6,940 nucleotides of DNA from CAYLHQ01 sp964628935. GTDB taxonomy: Bacteria > Acidobacteriota > Polarisedimenticolia > Polarisedimenticolales > DASRJG01. Positions within the stretch are counted from its first letter, which is position 1. Each line of letters starts with the position of its first letter. The stretch covers positions 1-6,940 of the forward strand of contig CAZVOE010000162.1 of NCBI GenBank assembly GCA_964628935.1. Reading direction: 5' to 3'. Below are positions 1-6,185 of the stretch, piece after piece. A program made the position numbers and the translations under genes. Under the pieces are notes generated by a model. The model had not been told where the DNA came from. It saw only the letters and a program-made list of their open reading frames with translations, and made no database searches.

Positions 1-174
1 GTTCTCCGCCTCGAGGCGATGGTCGGCGATCCGAACGGCGCGCGGGCGATCCGGCGCGCCGCGTCCGGGCCGCCGGACGCAGCGGAGGCGATCGGCGTTT
101 CGCTCGCCGCCGAGATCCTCCGCGCCGGAGGGGACGCCATCCTCGCCGCGGCGCGGGCGGAGGGCGTGGATTGA
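1..174 (+). CDS. hemC: Hydroxymethylbilane synthase (porphobilinogen deaminase), C-terminal end only
   Basis: This is the last 57 codons of a gene entering from the left edge, read in frame 1 to a TGA at 172-174. The enzyme is cytoplasmic and polymerises four porphobilinogen molecules into hydroxymethylbilane, the linear tetrapyrrole that HemD closes. The visible part matches the small C-terminal domain of the family: an LRLEAMVGDPNG stretch, then a small residue-rich loop (AASGPPDAAEAIG), then the final helix ending in AEILRAGGDAILAAARAEG. That pattern (G..D..lG..lA..Ll..Ga..IL) is typical of HemC carboxy ends. The cofactor-binding cysteine and the catalytic domains lie outside the window. 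The stop overlaps the TTG start of the next gene, hemD, the usual partner, which strongly supports the call. Identification rests on a short tail plus context. Confidence 0.85.
   Translation, partial: VLRLEAMVGDPNGARAIRRAASGPPDAAEAIGVSLAAEILRAGGDAILAAARAEGVD
159..164 (+). promoter_or_regulatory. Shine-Dalgarno site that fixes the hemD TTG start
   Basis: GGAGGG lies inside the last codons of hemC, 6 bases before TTG at 171. No better-placed ATG or GTG with a ribosome site occurs nearby in this frame, so it supports the TTG as the real start and suggests translational coupling of hemC and hemD. Confidence 0.6.
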
Positions 175-986
175 CGGACGCCGGCCTCCCTCTGGCCGGC
201 CTCGGCGTTCTCGTGACCCGGAAACCGGGGGAGTGGCCCGCCCTCTTCGCGCGACTGCGAGCCTTGGGAGCCTCCCCCACCTTCCGTTCCCCGACGATGC
301 AGACCGGTCCCGCCGACCCCGGCGCGGTCGACTCCGCGCTCGACGCCCTCGACGGCTTCGCTTGGGTCGCCGTCACGAGCGGGAACGGGGTCCGTTTCCT
401 CGCGGAAGCGGCGGAGCGGCGGGGGATCTCGATCCGCGAGGCGGCGTCTCGGTTCGCGTGCGTGGGCGAGGGCACGGCGCGCGTCCTCGCCTCGGTCACC
501 GGCCGCGCCGCCGACCTCGTCGCGGAGGACGGGACCGGCCGGGGGCTCGCCCGCGCGCTCCTGACGAGGCGCGTCGCAGGCGAGCGGGTCCTCGTCGTCC
601 GGCCCGAGGTGTCGGCGGGGGGTCTCGAGCGCGCGCTCCGAGAGGGGGGAGCCGACTTCGCCGAGGTCGCCGTGTACCGGACCGTCCCGGCCCCCTGGAT
701 CTCCGATCTCGTCGACGCGATCCTCGCCGGTCGCTTCGCGGTCGTCGTTTTCACCGCGCCGTCGACGGTCCGGGCGATCCTCGAAGCGCCGGGCGCGGGC
801 GTCGATCGGATCCCGTCGGCGCTCGCGCGGATCGTCCGCGTCGCGATCGGTCCGACGACCGCGGAGGCGCTCTCGGAGGCGTCGCTCGAAGCCGATGCGG
901 AGGCGGAACGACCGGAGGAGGAGGCCGTCGCCGCGGCGATCGTCGCGGCGGTCGCGCGTCGCCGGGCGGCCGGTGGGGTGTGCTAG
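171..986 (+). CDS. hemD: Uroporphyrinogen-III synthase
   Basis: A complete 271-residue protein, within the usual 250-270 range. It cyclises hydroxymethylbilane with inversion of ring D to give uroporphyrinogen III, the common precursor of heme, siroheme and cobalamin. The family is poorly conserved, but its landmarks are here in order: GLGVLVTRKPGEW at residues 10-22, WVAVTSGNGVRFL at 65-77, the FACVGEGTARVL strand-helix at 95-106, GERVLVVRPEVSAGGLERAL at 137-156, the conserved VYRTVP at 168-173, VVVFTAPSTVRAILE at 191-205 and VAIGPTTAEAL at 224-234. The two Rossmann-like lobes are residues ~1-40 plus 175-271, and ~45-170. The start is TTG at 171, overlapping the hemC stop (ATTGA) and preceded by GGAGGG at 6 bases. 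The last ~30 residues are Ala/Glu-rich and not recognisable. The 3' end carries one arm of an inverted repeat that reaches into the gcvT ribosome site. Confidence 0.92.
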   Translation: MTDAGLPLAGLGVLVTRKPGEWPALFARLRALGASPTFRSPTMQTGPADPGAVDSALDALDGFAWVAVTSGNGVRFLAEAAERRGISIREAASRFACVGEGTARVLASVTGRAADLVAEDGTGRGLARALLTRRVAGERVLVVRPEVSAGGLERALREGGADFAEVAVYRTVPAPWISDLVDAILAGRFAVVVFTAPSTVRAILEAPGAGVDRIPSALARIVRVAIGPTTAEALSEASLEADAEAERPEEEAVAAAIVAAVARRRAAGGVC

Positions 987-1002
987 CATCCGCCTCCACC
1001 GG
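970..1002 (+). repeat. Inverted repeat spanning the hemD stop and the gcvT ribosome site
   Basis: CCGGTGG at 970-976 is an exact inverted match to CCACCGG at 996-1002. The pairing extends inward by a G-T wobble (977/995) and a G-C pair (978/994), leaving a 15-base loop that holds the small palindrome GCTAGC (982-987). The 3' arm covers the first two bases of the gcvT Shine-Dalgarno GGGAG. In a hemD read-through transcript this could fold and limit gcvT translation. At DNA level it frames a -10-like element. Such repeats also arise by chance in GC-rich DNA. Confidence 0.4.
981..989 (+). promoter_or_regulatory. Candidate extended -10 promoter for gcvT
   Basis: TGCTAGCAT is an extended -10 (TGN followed by TAGCAT, 4 of 6 to TATAAT). 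It lies 22 bases before the gcvT start and would put the transcript start near 996. No convincing -35 is seen at 15-19 bases upstream, where the sequence is GC-only. A nearly identical motif sits ahead of gcvP, and this recurrence is the main support. Without it gcvT would be read from the hem transcript. Confidence 0.35.
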
Positions 1003-1005
1003 GAG
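1001..1005 (+). promoter_or_regulatory. Shine-Dalgarno site that fixes the gcvT GTG start
   Basis: GGGAG is 6 bases before GTG at 1012. It decides against the upstream ATG at 895, which would add 39 mostly arginine-rich residues unlike any GcvT and overlap hemD by about 90 bases. Confidence 0.6.
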
Positions 1006-1011
1006 ACACGG

Positions 1012-2118
1012 GTGAGCGAGACGATTCCCCTCCGAGAAACCCCCCTCCACGACCTTCATGTGGCGTCCGGCGCACGGATGGTTCCGTTCGGCGGGTGGCA
1101 CATGCCGGTGCACTACACGGGAGTCCTCGACGAGCATCGCGCCGTGCGAACCCGGGCGGGCCTCTTCGACGTGAGCCACATGGGGGAGGCGGTGGTGCGC
1201 GGCCCCCAGGCCCTCGAGTTTCTCGAGCGCGTCACCTGCAACCACGTCATGAAACTGCCGATCGGCAGATGTCACTACACCGCGCTGACGACGGAGGCGG
1301 GGACGTTCGTCGACGACCTTCTCGTGTACCGCGAGGCGTCCGACGCCTTCTTCCTCGTGCTGAACGCGGCGAACACCGCCAAGGACGTCTCGTGGCTCCA
1401 CTCGCACGCCGCGCCCTTCGACGTCGAGATCGTGGACGAATCGGCCCGCTGGGCGCAGCTCGCGCTCCAGGGGCCGCGCGCCGTCGAGATCTTGCGGGGG
1501 CGTACGAGCGCGGACGCGGACGCGATGCGCTACTACGCGTTCGCGCGGTGCGACGTTTTCGGCGTCCCCTGCATTCTCTCGCGCACGGGGTACACGGGGG
1601 AGGACGGATTCGAGATCTATGCCCCTCCGGAAGCCGCGGCGGGCCTCTGGAAGGACCTCCTGGCCGCGGGGGAGCCGCACGGCCTCGTTCCGGTCGGGCT
1701 CGCGGCGCGCGACACGCTCCGCCTCGAGGCCAAGATGGCTCTTTACGGGAACGATATCGACGACACGACGACGGTGATCGAGGCGGACCTCGGGTGGATC
1801 GTCAAGGAAGAGAAGGGGGATTTCCTCGGCCGGGAGATCCTCGTCCGGCAGAAGCGCGAGGGGGTCGCGAGGAAACTCGTGGGCTTCCGGACGGAAGGGC
1901 GGGCGGGCGCGCGCCACGGTTTCCCCGTCTTCCGCGGGGACGAGCGGGTCGGCGTCGTGACGAGCGGTTCGTACGCGCCGACGCTCGAGGCGAACATCGG
2001 GCTCGCCTATCTTCCGGCAGGGATGTGGGAGCCGGGCACGCGGTTCGAAATCGAGATCCGCGGCCGGAGGGAGCCCGCGGCGGTCGTTCCGACGCCGTTC
2101 TACCGCCGACCCCGATGA
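1012..2118 (+). CDS. gcvT: Glycine cleavage system T protein (aminomethyltransferase)
   Basis: A 368-residue protein, normal for GcvT. It takes the aminomethyl group from lipoyl-GcvH and, with tetrahydrofolate, makes 5,10-methylene-tetrahydrofolate and ammonia. Visible family landmarks: RETPLHDLHVASGARMVPFGGW at residues 8-29, RAGLFDVSHMGE at 48-59, the catalytic acidic pair in FVDDLLVY with Asp101/Asp102 (Asp101 is the catalytic residue in E. coli GcvT), RTGYTGEDGFEIY at 191-203, ARDTLRLEAKMALYG at 232-246, the EADLGWIVK and KGDFLGREIL strands, and a C-terminal barrel domain containing GVVTSGSYAPTLEANIGLAYL. The GTG start at 1012 was chosen from the ribosome site at 1001-1005 and from where similarity begins. 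It follows hemD by 25 bases and precedes gcvH by 31, so it may be expressed from hemCD, from its own weak promoter, or both. Confidence 0.97.
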   Translation: MSETIPLRETPLHDLHVASGARMVPFGGWHMPVHYTGVLDEHRAVRTRAGLFDVSHMGEAVVRGPQALEFLERVTCNHVMKLPIGRCHYTALTTEAGTFVDDLLVYREASDAFFLVLNAANTAKDVSWLHSHAAPFDVEIVDESARWAQLALQGPRAVEILRGRTSADADAMRYYAFARCDVFGVPCILSRTGYTGEDGFEIYAPPEAAAGLWKDLLAAGEPHGLVPVGLAARDTLRLEAKMALYGNDIDDTTTVIEADLGWIVKEEKGDFLGREILVRQKREGVARKLVGFRTEGRAGARHGFPVFRGDERVGVVTSGSYAPTLEANIGLAYLPAGMWEPGTRFEIEIRGRREPAAVVPTPFYRRPR

Positions 2119-2149
2119 AGGCGGGGCCGGACGCAAGGAGGAGAGCGCG

Positions 2150-2527
2150 ATGATTCCGGCGGACCTCCGATACTCCAAGGACCACGAGTGGATCCGCATC
2201 GAGGGCGGTCGCGGCACGATGGGAATCACCGACTACGCGCAGCGGGAGCTCGGCGACATCGTCTACGTGGAGCTTCCCGCCGTCGGAAAGTCGGTCGCGG
2301 CCGGAGAGGTCCTCGGCACGATCGAGTCGGTGAAAGCGGTCTCGGAGATCTACGCTCCGGTCGCAGGGACCGTGGTCGAGGTGAACGAGGCCCTCGGCTC
2401 CGCGCCCGAGGTGGTGAACTCCGATCCCCACGGGAAGGGGTGGATCTGCGTCCTCGAGATCGCCCCCGGCGCCGACCTCGGCGCCCTCATGGACGCGGAG
2501 ACCTACGCCCGGCTCGTCGGCGCCTGA
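2150..2527 (+). CDS. gcvH: Glycine cleavage system H protein (lipoyl carrier)
   Basis: A 125-residue lipoyl-domain protein, about the family size of 125-130. It shuttles the methylamine intermediate between the P, T and L proteins on a swinging lipoyl arm. The sequence opens with the classic RYSKDHEWIR (residues 7-16), followed by GITDYAQRELGDIVYVELP at 25-43. The lipoylation site is Lys62 in ESVKAVSEIYAP. The typical C-terminal half follows: PVAGTVVEVNEAL, VVNSDPHGKGWI and the final helix starting near the LGALMDAETY segment. The ATG start has a strong AAGGAGGAG ribosome site (2135-2143) at 6 bases, better than that of gcvT, which suits a carrier protein needed in excess. It is almost certainly co-transcribed with gcvT. 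Its stop is 9 bases from the convergent gcvP stop. Confidence 0.98.
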   Translation: MIPADLRYSKDHEWIRIEGGRGTMGITDYAQRELGDIVYVELPAVGKSVAAGEVLGTIESVKAVSEIYAPVAGTVVEVNEALGSAPEVVNSDPHGKGWICVLEIAPGADLGALMDAETYARLVGA

Positions 2528-2540
2528 TCGGGGAGATCAG
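2524..2540. repeat. Small inverted repeat containing both convergent stop codons (gcvH/gcvP)
   Basis: CTGATC at 2524-2529 pairs exactly with GATCAG at 2535-2540 across a 5-base loop. The gcvH TGA (2525-2527) lies in one arm and the gcvP stop (2537-2539 on the opposite strand) in the other. A 6-bp stem with half A-T pairs and no T-run on either side is weak for an intrinsic terminator, so a terminator role is only a possibility. It is the only hairpin candidate between the two convergent genes. Confidence 0.4.
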
Positions 2541-5413
2541 ACCTCCGCGAACGATTCCACGTCGGGGCAGGCGCAGACGAGGTGCCGGTCCCCCCAGCTG
2601 TTGTCGATCCGCGAGACGGCGGGCCAGAACTTCCGCTCCCGGACCCAAGGGGCGGGGAAGGCGGCGCGCTCGCGCGAGTACGGCCGGTCCCAGGCGTCGG
2701 CGAGCAGCACCTCGGCCGTGTGCGGCGCCATCTTGAGGACGTTCCGCTCGCGGTCGGCCCTGCCCTCCTCGATCTCCCGGATCTCCTCGCGGATCCGGAT
2801 CATCGCGTCGCAGAATCGGTCGAGCTCCTCGAGACCCTCGCTCTCCGTCGGCTCGATCATGAGGGTGCCGGCGACCGGCCACGACATGGTCGGGGCGTGG
2901 AAGCCGTAGTCCATCAGGCGCTTCGCGACGTCGTCCGCGTCGACGCCGGCCGAGGCCTTGACCGGGCGGAGGTCGATGATGCACTCGTGCGCGACGAGCC
3001 CTCCGCGTCCGGAGTAGACGAGCGGGAAGTGCGGCGCCAGGCGATGGGCGACGTAGTTCGCGTTGAGGATCGCGATCTGGGAGGCCTTCTTGAGTCCCTC
3101 CGCGCCCATCATGGCGATGTACGCGTACGGGATCGGGAGGATCCCCGCGCTCCCCCAAGGCGCGGAGGAGACCGGGCCGATGCCCCGTGAGCCGCCGACG
3201 GGGGCGAGCGGATGCCGGGGAAGGAAGGGGGCGAGGTGTTCGGCAACGCAGATCGGGCCCATCCCCGGGCCGCCCCCGCCGTGGGGGATGCAGAAGGTCT
3301 TGTGCAGGTTGATGTGACACACGTCGGCCCCGAAATCTCCCGGTCGCGCGAGCCCGACGAGAGCGTTGAGGTTGGCGCCGTCGAAGTAAACCTGACCGCC
3401 CGCCTCGTGGACCTCGGCGCAGATGTCGCGGATCGACTCCTCGAACACGCCGTGGGTCGAGGGATAGGTGACCATGAGCGCCGCGAGCCGCGGGCCGTGC
3501 TCGGCGATCTTGGCGCGGAAGTCCGCGAGATCGATGTTCCCCTTGGAGTCGCAAGCCACGACCACGACCTGCATCCCCGCGAGGATCGCGCTCGCCGGGT
3601 TGGTCCCGTGCGCCGACACCGGGATCAGGCAGACCTTCCGATGGGGCTCGCCCCGGGAGAGGTGGTAGGCCCGGATGACGAGAAGTCCGGTGTACTCCCC
3701 CTGCGCGCCGGCGTTCGGCATGAGCGAAGCGGCCCGGAATCCGGTGATCTCGCAGAGCCAGTCCTCGAGCTTGCGGAACAACTCCGCGTACCCTCTCGCG
3801 CGGCCGGCGGGGGCGAAGGGGTGAAGCGACGCGAAGCCGGGAAAGGAGATCGGGAACATCTCCGCGGCGGCGTTCAGCTTCATCGTGCAGGAACCGAGGG
3901 GGATCATCGACGTCGTCAACGAGAGATCTCGGTTCTCGAGCCGCTTCAGGTACCGGAGCATCTCCGTCTCCGACCGATGGCGGTGGAAGACCGGGTGCTC
4001 GAGAATCCCCCCCTCACGCGTGTGGACCGGACCGAAGTCGACCGCGGCGACGGCAGGGATCGGGCCCGCGGCGCCGAAACAGGTCAGCAGGTCGGCGAGG
4101 TCGGAGTCTTCGACGGTCTCGTCGAGGGCGACCCCGACATCCCCGTTCTCGTACGGCCGCAGGTCGATCCCCGCCGCACGGGCCGCATCGACGATCGCGG
4201 GGCCGGGTCGCGGGCCGGCGCCGATCCGGAGGGTGTCGAAGTACGCGTCGTGGCGCACGGCGTAGCCGCTTCGCCGGAGGGCTTCCGCGAGCCGTCTCGC
4301 CTGCGACGCGATGCGTCCCGCGATCGCCCGGAGCCCCTCGGGGCCGTGGTAAACGGCGTACATGGACGCGATCACGGCGAGGAGGACCTGTGCCGTGCAG
4401 ATGTTGCTCGTCGCCTTGTCCCGGCGGATGTGCTGCTCTCGGGTCTGGAGCGCGAGGCGGTAGGCCGGGCGCCCCGAGGCGTCTTTCGACACCCCGACGA
4501 TCCGCCCCGGGACCTGACGCTTGAAGGCGTCTCTCGTGGCGAGGAACGCCGCGTGCGGACCGCCGAATCCGAGCGGGACGCCGAAGCGCTGCGCGCTCCC
4601 GACGACGACGTCGGCGCCGAAACTCCCCGGCGCCCGCAGGAGCGTGAGGGGCAGGAGGTCGGCCACGACGACCGCGAGGGCGCCGGTCTCGTGGAGACGC
4701 TCGACGACCGGGGCGTAGTCGACGATCTCGCCGTCGGTCGTGGGGTAGGGGAGGAGGGCCGCGAAGAGCGGCCGCGAGGGCGGCGGTGCGAACGGATCGC
4801 CCACGACGACCTCGATCCCGAGGGGCTCGGAACGCGCACGCACGACCTCGATCGTTTGGGGGTGACAACGGTCGGAGACGAGGACCGCCCGCCCGTCGCC
4901 CCGCCCCTCGAGGACGCGGCGGCACAGGGTGACGGCCTCGGCCGCGGCGGTTCCCTCGTCGAGGAGCGACGCGTTCGTGACCTCCATCCCCGTCAACTCG
5001 AGGACGAGCGTCTGGAAGTTGAGGAGGGCCTCGAGACGCCCCTGGGCGATCTCCGCCTGGTACGGCGTGTACTGGGTGTACCACCCCGGATTCTCGAGGA
5101 CGTTCCGCCGGATCACCGGGGGAAGAATCGAGGCCTGGTAGCCCATGCCGAGATAGGAGCGGCTCGTCTCGTTGCGGGAAGCGATCGCTTCGAGGTCCCG
5201 GAGCACCTCCGTCTCCGTGCGCGGCGGGTCGAGGGCGAGCGGCCGCTCGAGGCGGATCGAACGGGGGAGCGCGCGATCGACGAGGTCGTCGAGGGATTCG
5301 AGGCCGAGGGCGTCGAGCATCCGCCTCACCTCGTGCGGGCGGGGGCCGAGGTGTCGGTCGACGAAGGCGTCGGGATGGGAGGTCGAGGGGAACGCTTCGA
5401 TCGGTTCGGGCAT
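2537..5413 (-). CDS. gcvP: Glycine dehydrogenase (decarboxylating), fused P protein
   Basis: A 958-residue pyridoxal-phosphate enzyme of the single-chain type (E. coli GcvP is 957). It decarboxylates glycine and transfers the aminomethyl group to lipoyl-GcvH. From the start at 5413 the N-terminal (P1-like) half shows FVDRHLGPR, TQYTPYQAEIAQGRLEALLN at about residues 113-132 and RRDKATSNICTAQ at 330-342. The C-terminal (P2-like) catalytic half shows the IPLGSCTMKLNA segment around 504-515, SAHGTNPAS at about 600-608, the cofactor lysine Lys705 in HINLHKTFCIPHGGGGPG, and the closing VSRIDNSWGDRHLVC. No truncation or frameshift is seen. An in-frame ATG 21 codons upstream was rejected because the added residues are unlike the family, and GGAG (5422-5425) sits 8 bases before the chosen ATG. 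It lies 66 bases downstream of maf and is convergent with gcvTH instead of following gcvH as in the common operon. Confidence 0.98.
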   Translation of the reverse strand: MPEPIEAFPSTSHPDAFVDRHLGPRPHEVRRMLDALGLESLDDLVDRALPRSIRLERPLALDPPRTETEVLRDLEAIASRNETSRSYLGMGYQASILPPVIRRNVLENPGWYTQYTPYQAEIAQGRLEALLNFQTLVLELTGMEVTNASLLDEGTAAAEAVTLCRRVLEGRGDGRAVLVSDRCHPQTIEVVRARSEPLGIEVVVGDPFAPPPSRPLFAALLPYPTTDGEIVDYAPVVERLHETGALAVVVADLLPLTLLRAPGSFGADVVVGSAQRFGVPLGFGGPHAAFLATRDAFKRQVPGRIVGVSKDASGRPAYRLALQTREQHIRRDKATSNICTAQVLLAVIASMYAVYHGPEGLRAIAGRIASQARRLAEALRRSGYAVRHDAYFDTLRIGAGPRPGPAIVDAARAAGIDLRPYENGDVGVALDETVEDSDLADLLTCFGAAGPIPAVAAVDFGPVHTREGGILEHPVFHRHRSETEMLRYLKRLENRDLSLTTSMIPLGSCTMKLNAAAEMFPISFPGFASLHPFAPAGRARGYAELFRKLEDWLCEITGFRAASLMPNAGAQGEYTGLLVIRAYHLSRGEPHRKVCLIPVSAHGTNPASAILAGMQVVVVACDSKGNIDLADFRAKIAEHGPRLAALMVTYPSTHGVFEESIRDICAEVHEAGGQVYFDGANLNALVGLARPGDFGADVCHINLHKTFCIPHGGGGPGMGPICVAEHLAPFLPRHPLAPVGGSRGIGPVSSAPWGSAGILPIPYAYIAMMGAEGLKKASQIAILNANYVAHRLAPHFPLVYSGRGGLVAHECIIDLRPVKASAGVDADDVAKRLMDYGFHAPTMSWPVAGTLMIEPTESEGLEELDRFCDAMIRIREEIREIEEGRADRERNVLKMAPHTAEVLLADAWDRPYSRERAAFPAPWVRERKFWPAVSRIDNSWGDRHLVCACPDVESFAEV

Positions 5414-5421
5414 GGCGCGCG

Positions 5422-5425
5422 CTCC
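5422..5425 (-). promoter_or_regulatory. Shine-Dalgarno site supporting the internal gcvP ATG
   Basis: Read on the minus strand, GGAG ends 8 bases before the ATG at 5413. It supports this start over the ATG at 5476, which falls almost at the maf stop and adds 21 residues with no family similarity. Confidence 0.5.
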
Positions 5426-5443
5426 GGAGGATGTCGGGGGCGG

Positions 5444-5463
5444 GAAGCCTAGCACCGGGCTTC
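5444..5463 (-). repeat. Inverted repeat in the maf-gcvP gap
   Basis: GAAGCC (5444-5449) and GGCTTC (5458-5463) form an exact 6-bp inverted repeat with an 8-base spacer, plus a possible wobble pair inside. It begins 17 bases beyond the maf stop and 31 bases before the gcvP start, and overlaps the -10-like TAGGCT of gcvP. It could be an operator, or a weak attenuating hairpin after maf. No T-run follows, so it is not a standard terminator. Confidence 0.35.
5446..5454 (-). promoter_or_regulatory. Candidate extended -10 promoter for gcvP
   Basis: On the minus strand the bases read TGCTAGGCT, that is TGN then TAGGCT. Together with one preceding G the motif shares GTGCTAG with the element before gcvT. 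The distance from the -10 to the gcvP ATG leaves a leader of roughly 26 bases. No clear -35 is visible. gcvP could instead, or also, be read from maf. Confidence 0.35.
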
Positions 5464-5479
5464 GGGCGGCGGCCACCGC

Positions 5480-6091
5480 TCAGGGGATCGAGTCCCACAG
5501 GTTCCAGCCGACCTCGCGGAAAAGCCCGGGGAGTCTCTCGAGCGGGAGCCCGACGACGTTGCTCCACGACCCCTCGATCCACTCGACGAGGAGCGCGCCT
5601 TTTCCCTGGATGCCGTACGCCCCGGCCTTGTCGACGCCTTCCCCGGTTCCGGCGTAGCGCCGCGCCTCGGTCTCGCCGAAGGGGGCGAAGCGGACCCGGG
5701 TGGAGACGGTCGCCGACGCCTCCCCTCCGAGGGCGGGGCGGATCAGGTGGACGCCGGTGACGACGCGGTGCTCTCGGCCCGCGAGGCGGAGGAGCATGGC
5801 GAAGGCATCCTCGGCGCACGCCGGCTTTCCGAGCACCGCCTCGCCGAGCACGACCTCGGTGTCCGCGGCGAGCACGAAGGTCGCGAGGGTCGCGGGGACG
5901 ATTCGCGCCGCCACCGCGCGGGCCTTCTCCGCGGCGAGCCGGGAGACGTGCGACTCCGGGGTTTCCCCGGGGATCGGGTCCTCCGGCACGCGCGGCGCCT
6001 CGGTCCGCGGACGGAGACCGATCTCTCGGAGCAACGAGGCCCTCCGGGGCGATTGCGAGGCGAGCACGAGGTCGATCGGAGTCGTGTCCAA
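5480..6091 (-). CDS. maf: Maf/YhdE-type nucleoside triphosphate pyrophosphatase
   Basis: A 203-residue cytoplasmic protein of the Maf family, which hydrolyses non-canonical or excess nucleoside triphosphates to monophosphates and can slow septation when overexpressed. Motifs in order: ASQSPRRASLL at residues 11-21 (phosphate-binding S.RR), EKARAVA at 55-61, the conserved Asp-Thr of AADTEVVLGEAVLGKP at 76-90, EHRVVTGVHLI at 107-117, DKAGAYGIQGKGA at 154-166 and IEGSWSNVVGLPLERL at 172-187. The GAYGIQG and SNVVGLPL wording fits the YhdE (dTTP/UTP) branch rather than the YceF (7-methyl-GTP) branch. The start is taken as TTG at 6091, just before the conserved strand, with GGAGGAAGG at 5 bases. 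The ATG at 6187 would add 32 basic, unconserved residues and cross the divergent promoter. gcvP lies 66 bases downstream on the same strand, and any shared function is not evident. Confidence 0.93.
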   Translation of the reverse strand: MDTTPIDLVLASQSPRRASLLREIGLRPRTEAPRVPEDPIPGETPESHVSRLAAEKARAVAARIVPATLATFVLAADTEVVLGEAVLGKPACAEDAFAMLLRLAGREHRVVTGVHLIRPALGGEASATVSTRVRFAPFGETEARRYAGTGEGVDKAGAYGIQGKGALLVEWIEGSWSNVVGLPLERLPGLFREVGWNLWDSIP

Positions 6092-6096
6092 ATTCG

Positions 6097-6105
6097 CCTT
6101 CCTCC
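6097..6105 (-). promoter_or_regulatory. Strong Shine-Dalgarno site that fixes the maf TTG start
   Basis: GGAGGAAGG on the minus strand is 5 bases before TTG at 6091. It is the best ribosome site in the upstream region and coincides with the point where Maf-family similarity begins. Confidence 0.6.
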
Positions 6106-6114
6106 GCCGGCGCG

Positions 6115-6144
6115 CTGGCGCCGTCCGTTCGCGCTTTCTATAAT
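6115..6144 (+). promoter_or_regulatory. Sigma-70-like promoter for the phosphoesterase-like gene
   Basis: A perfect TATAAT lies at 6139-6144, one of the few A/T-rich spots in the window. A poor -35 (CTGGCG, 6115-6120) is found 18 bases upstream. Transcription would begin near 6151, giving a leader of about 35 bases. On the opposite strand the same spot reads TATAGA (6142-6137), so it could also serve maf as an overlapping divergent promoter. That part is weak. Confidence 0.6.
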
Positions 6145-6160
6145 CGCCGGGTTTCCCTCG

Positions 6161-6173
6161 TGGGTTCCACCCA
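6161..6173 (+). repeat. Mini hairpin abutting the ribosome site of the 6186 gene
   Basis: TGGGT (6161-6165) pairs with ACCCA (6169-6173) around a 3-base loop. Its last base is the first A of the Shine-Dalgarno AAGGAGGT. The 5-bp stem is too short to be certain, but it would sit in the leader right next to the ribosome site. Confidence 0.25.
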
Positions 6174-6185
6174 AGGAGGTCCGCC

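Noticed and set aside
895..1011. N-terminal extension of gcvT from the ATG at 895
   Set aside because: It would add arginine-rich residues inside hemD without family similarity. The GTG at 1012 has a proper ribosome site and gives normal GcvT length.
751..2229. A 492-codon - strand frame opposite hemD, gcvT and gcvH
   Set aside because: It is antisense to three well-supported genes, has Arg/Pro-rich composition, and shows no family motif.
2524..2540. Calling the gcvH/gcvP inverted repeat an intrinsic terminator
   Set aside because: The stem is only 6 bp with three A-T pairs and neither strand has a following T-run, so it is listed as a repeat only.
3212..5452. A 746-codon open frame on the + strand, antisense to almost all of gcvP
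   Set aside because: The product is Arg/Glu/Gly-rich with no recognisable domain. Long antisense frames are expected opposite a gene with nearly all G/C third positions, and gcvP itself is unmistakable.
4014..5819. A 601-codon - strand frame overlapping gcvP and maf
   Set aside because: It is the shifted frame of two real genes, made of Arg/Pro-rich low-complexity sequence, and crosses the maf-gcvP boundary.
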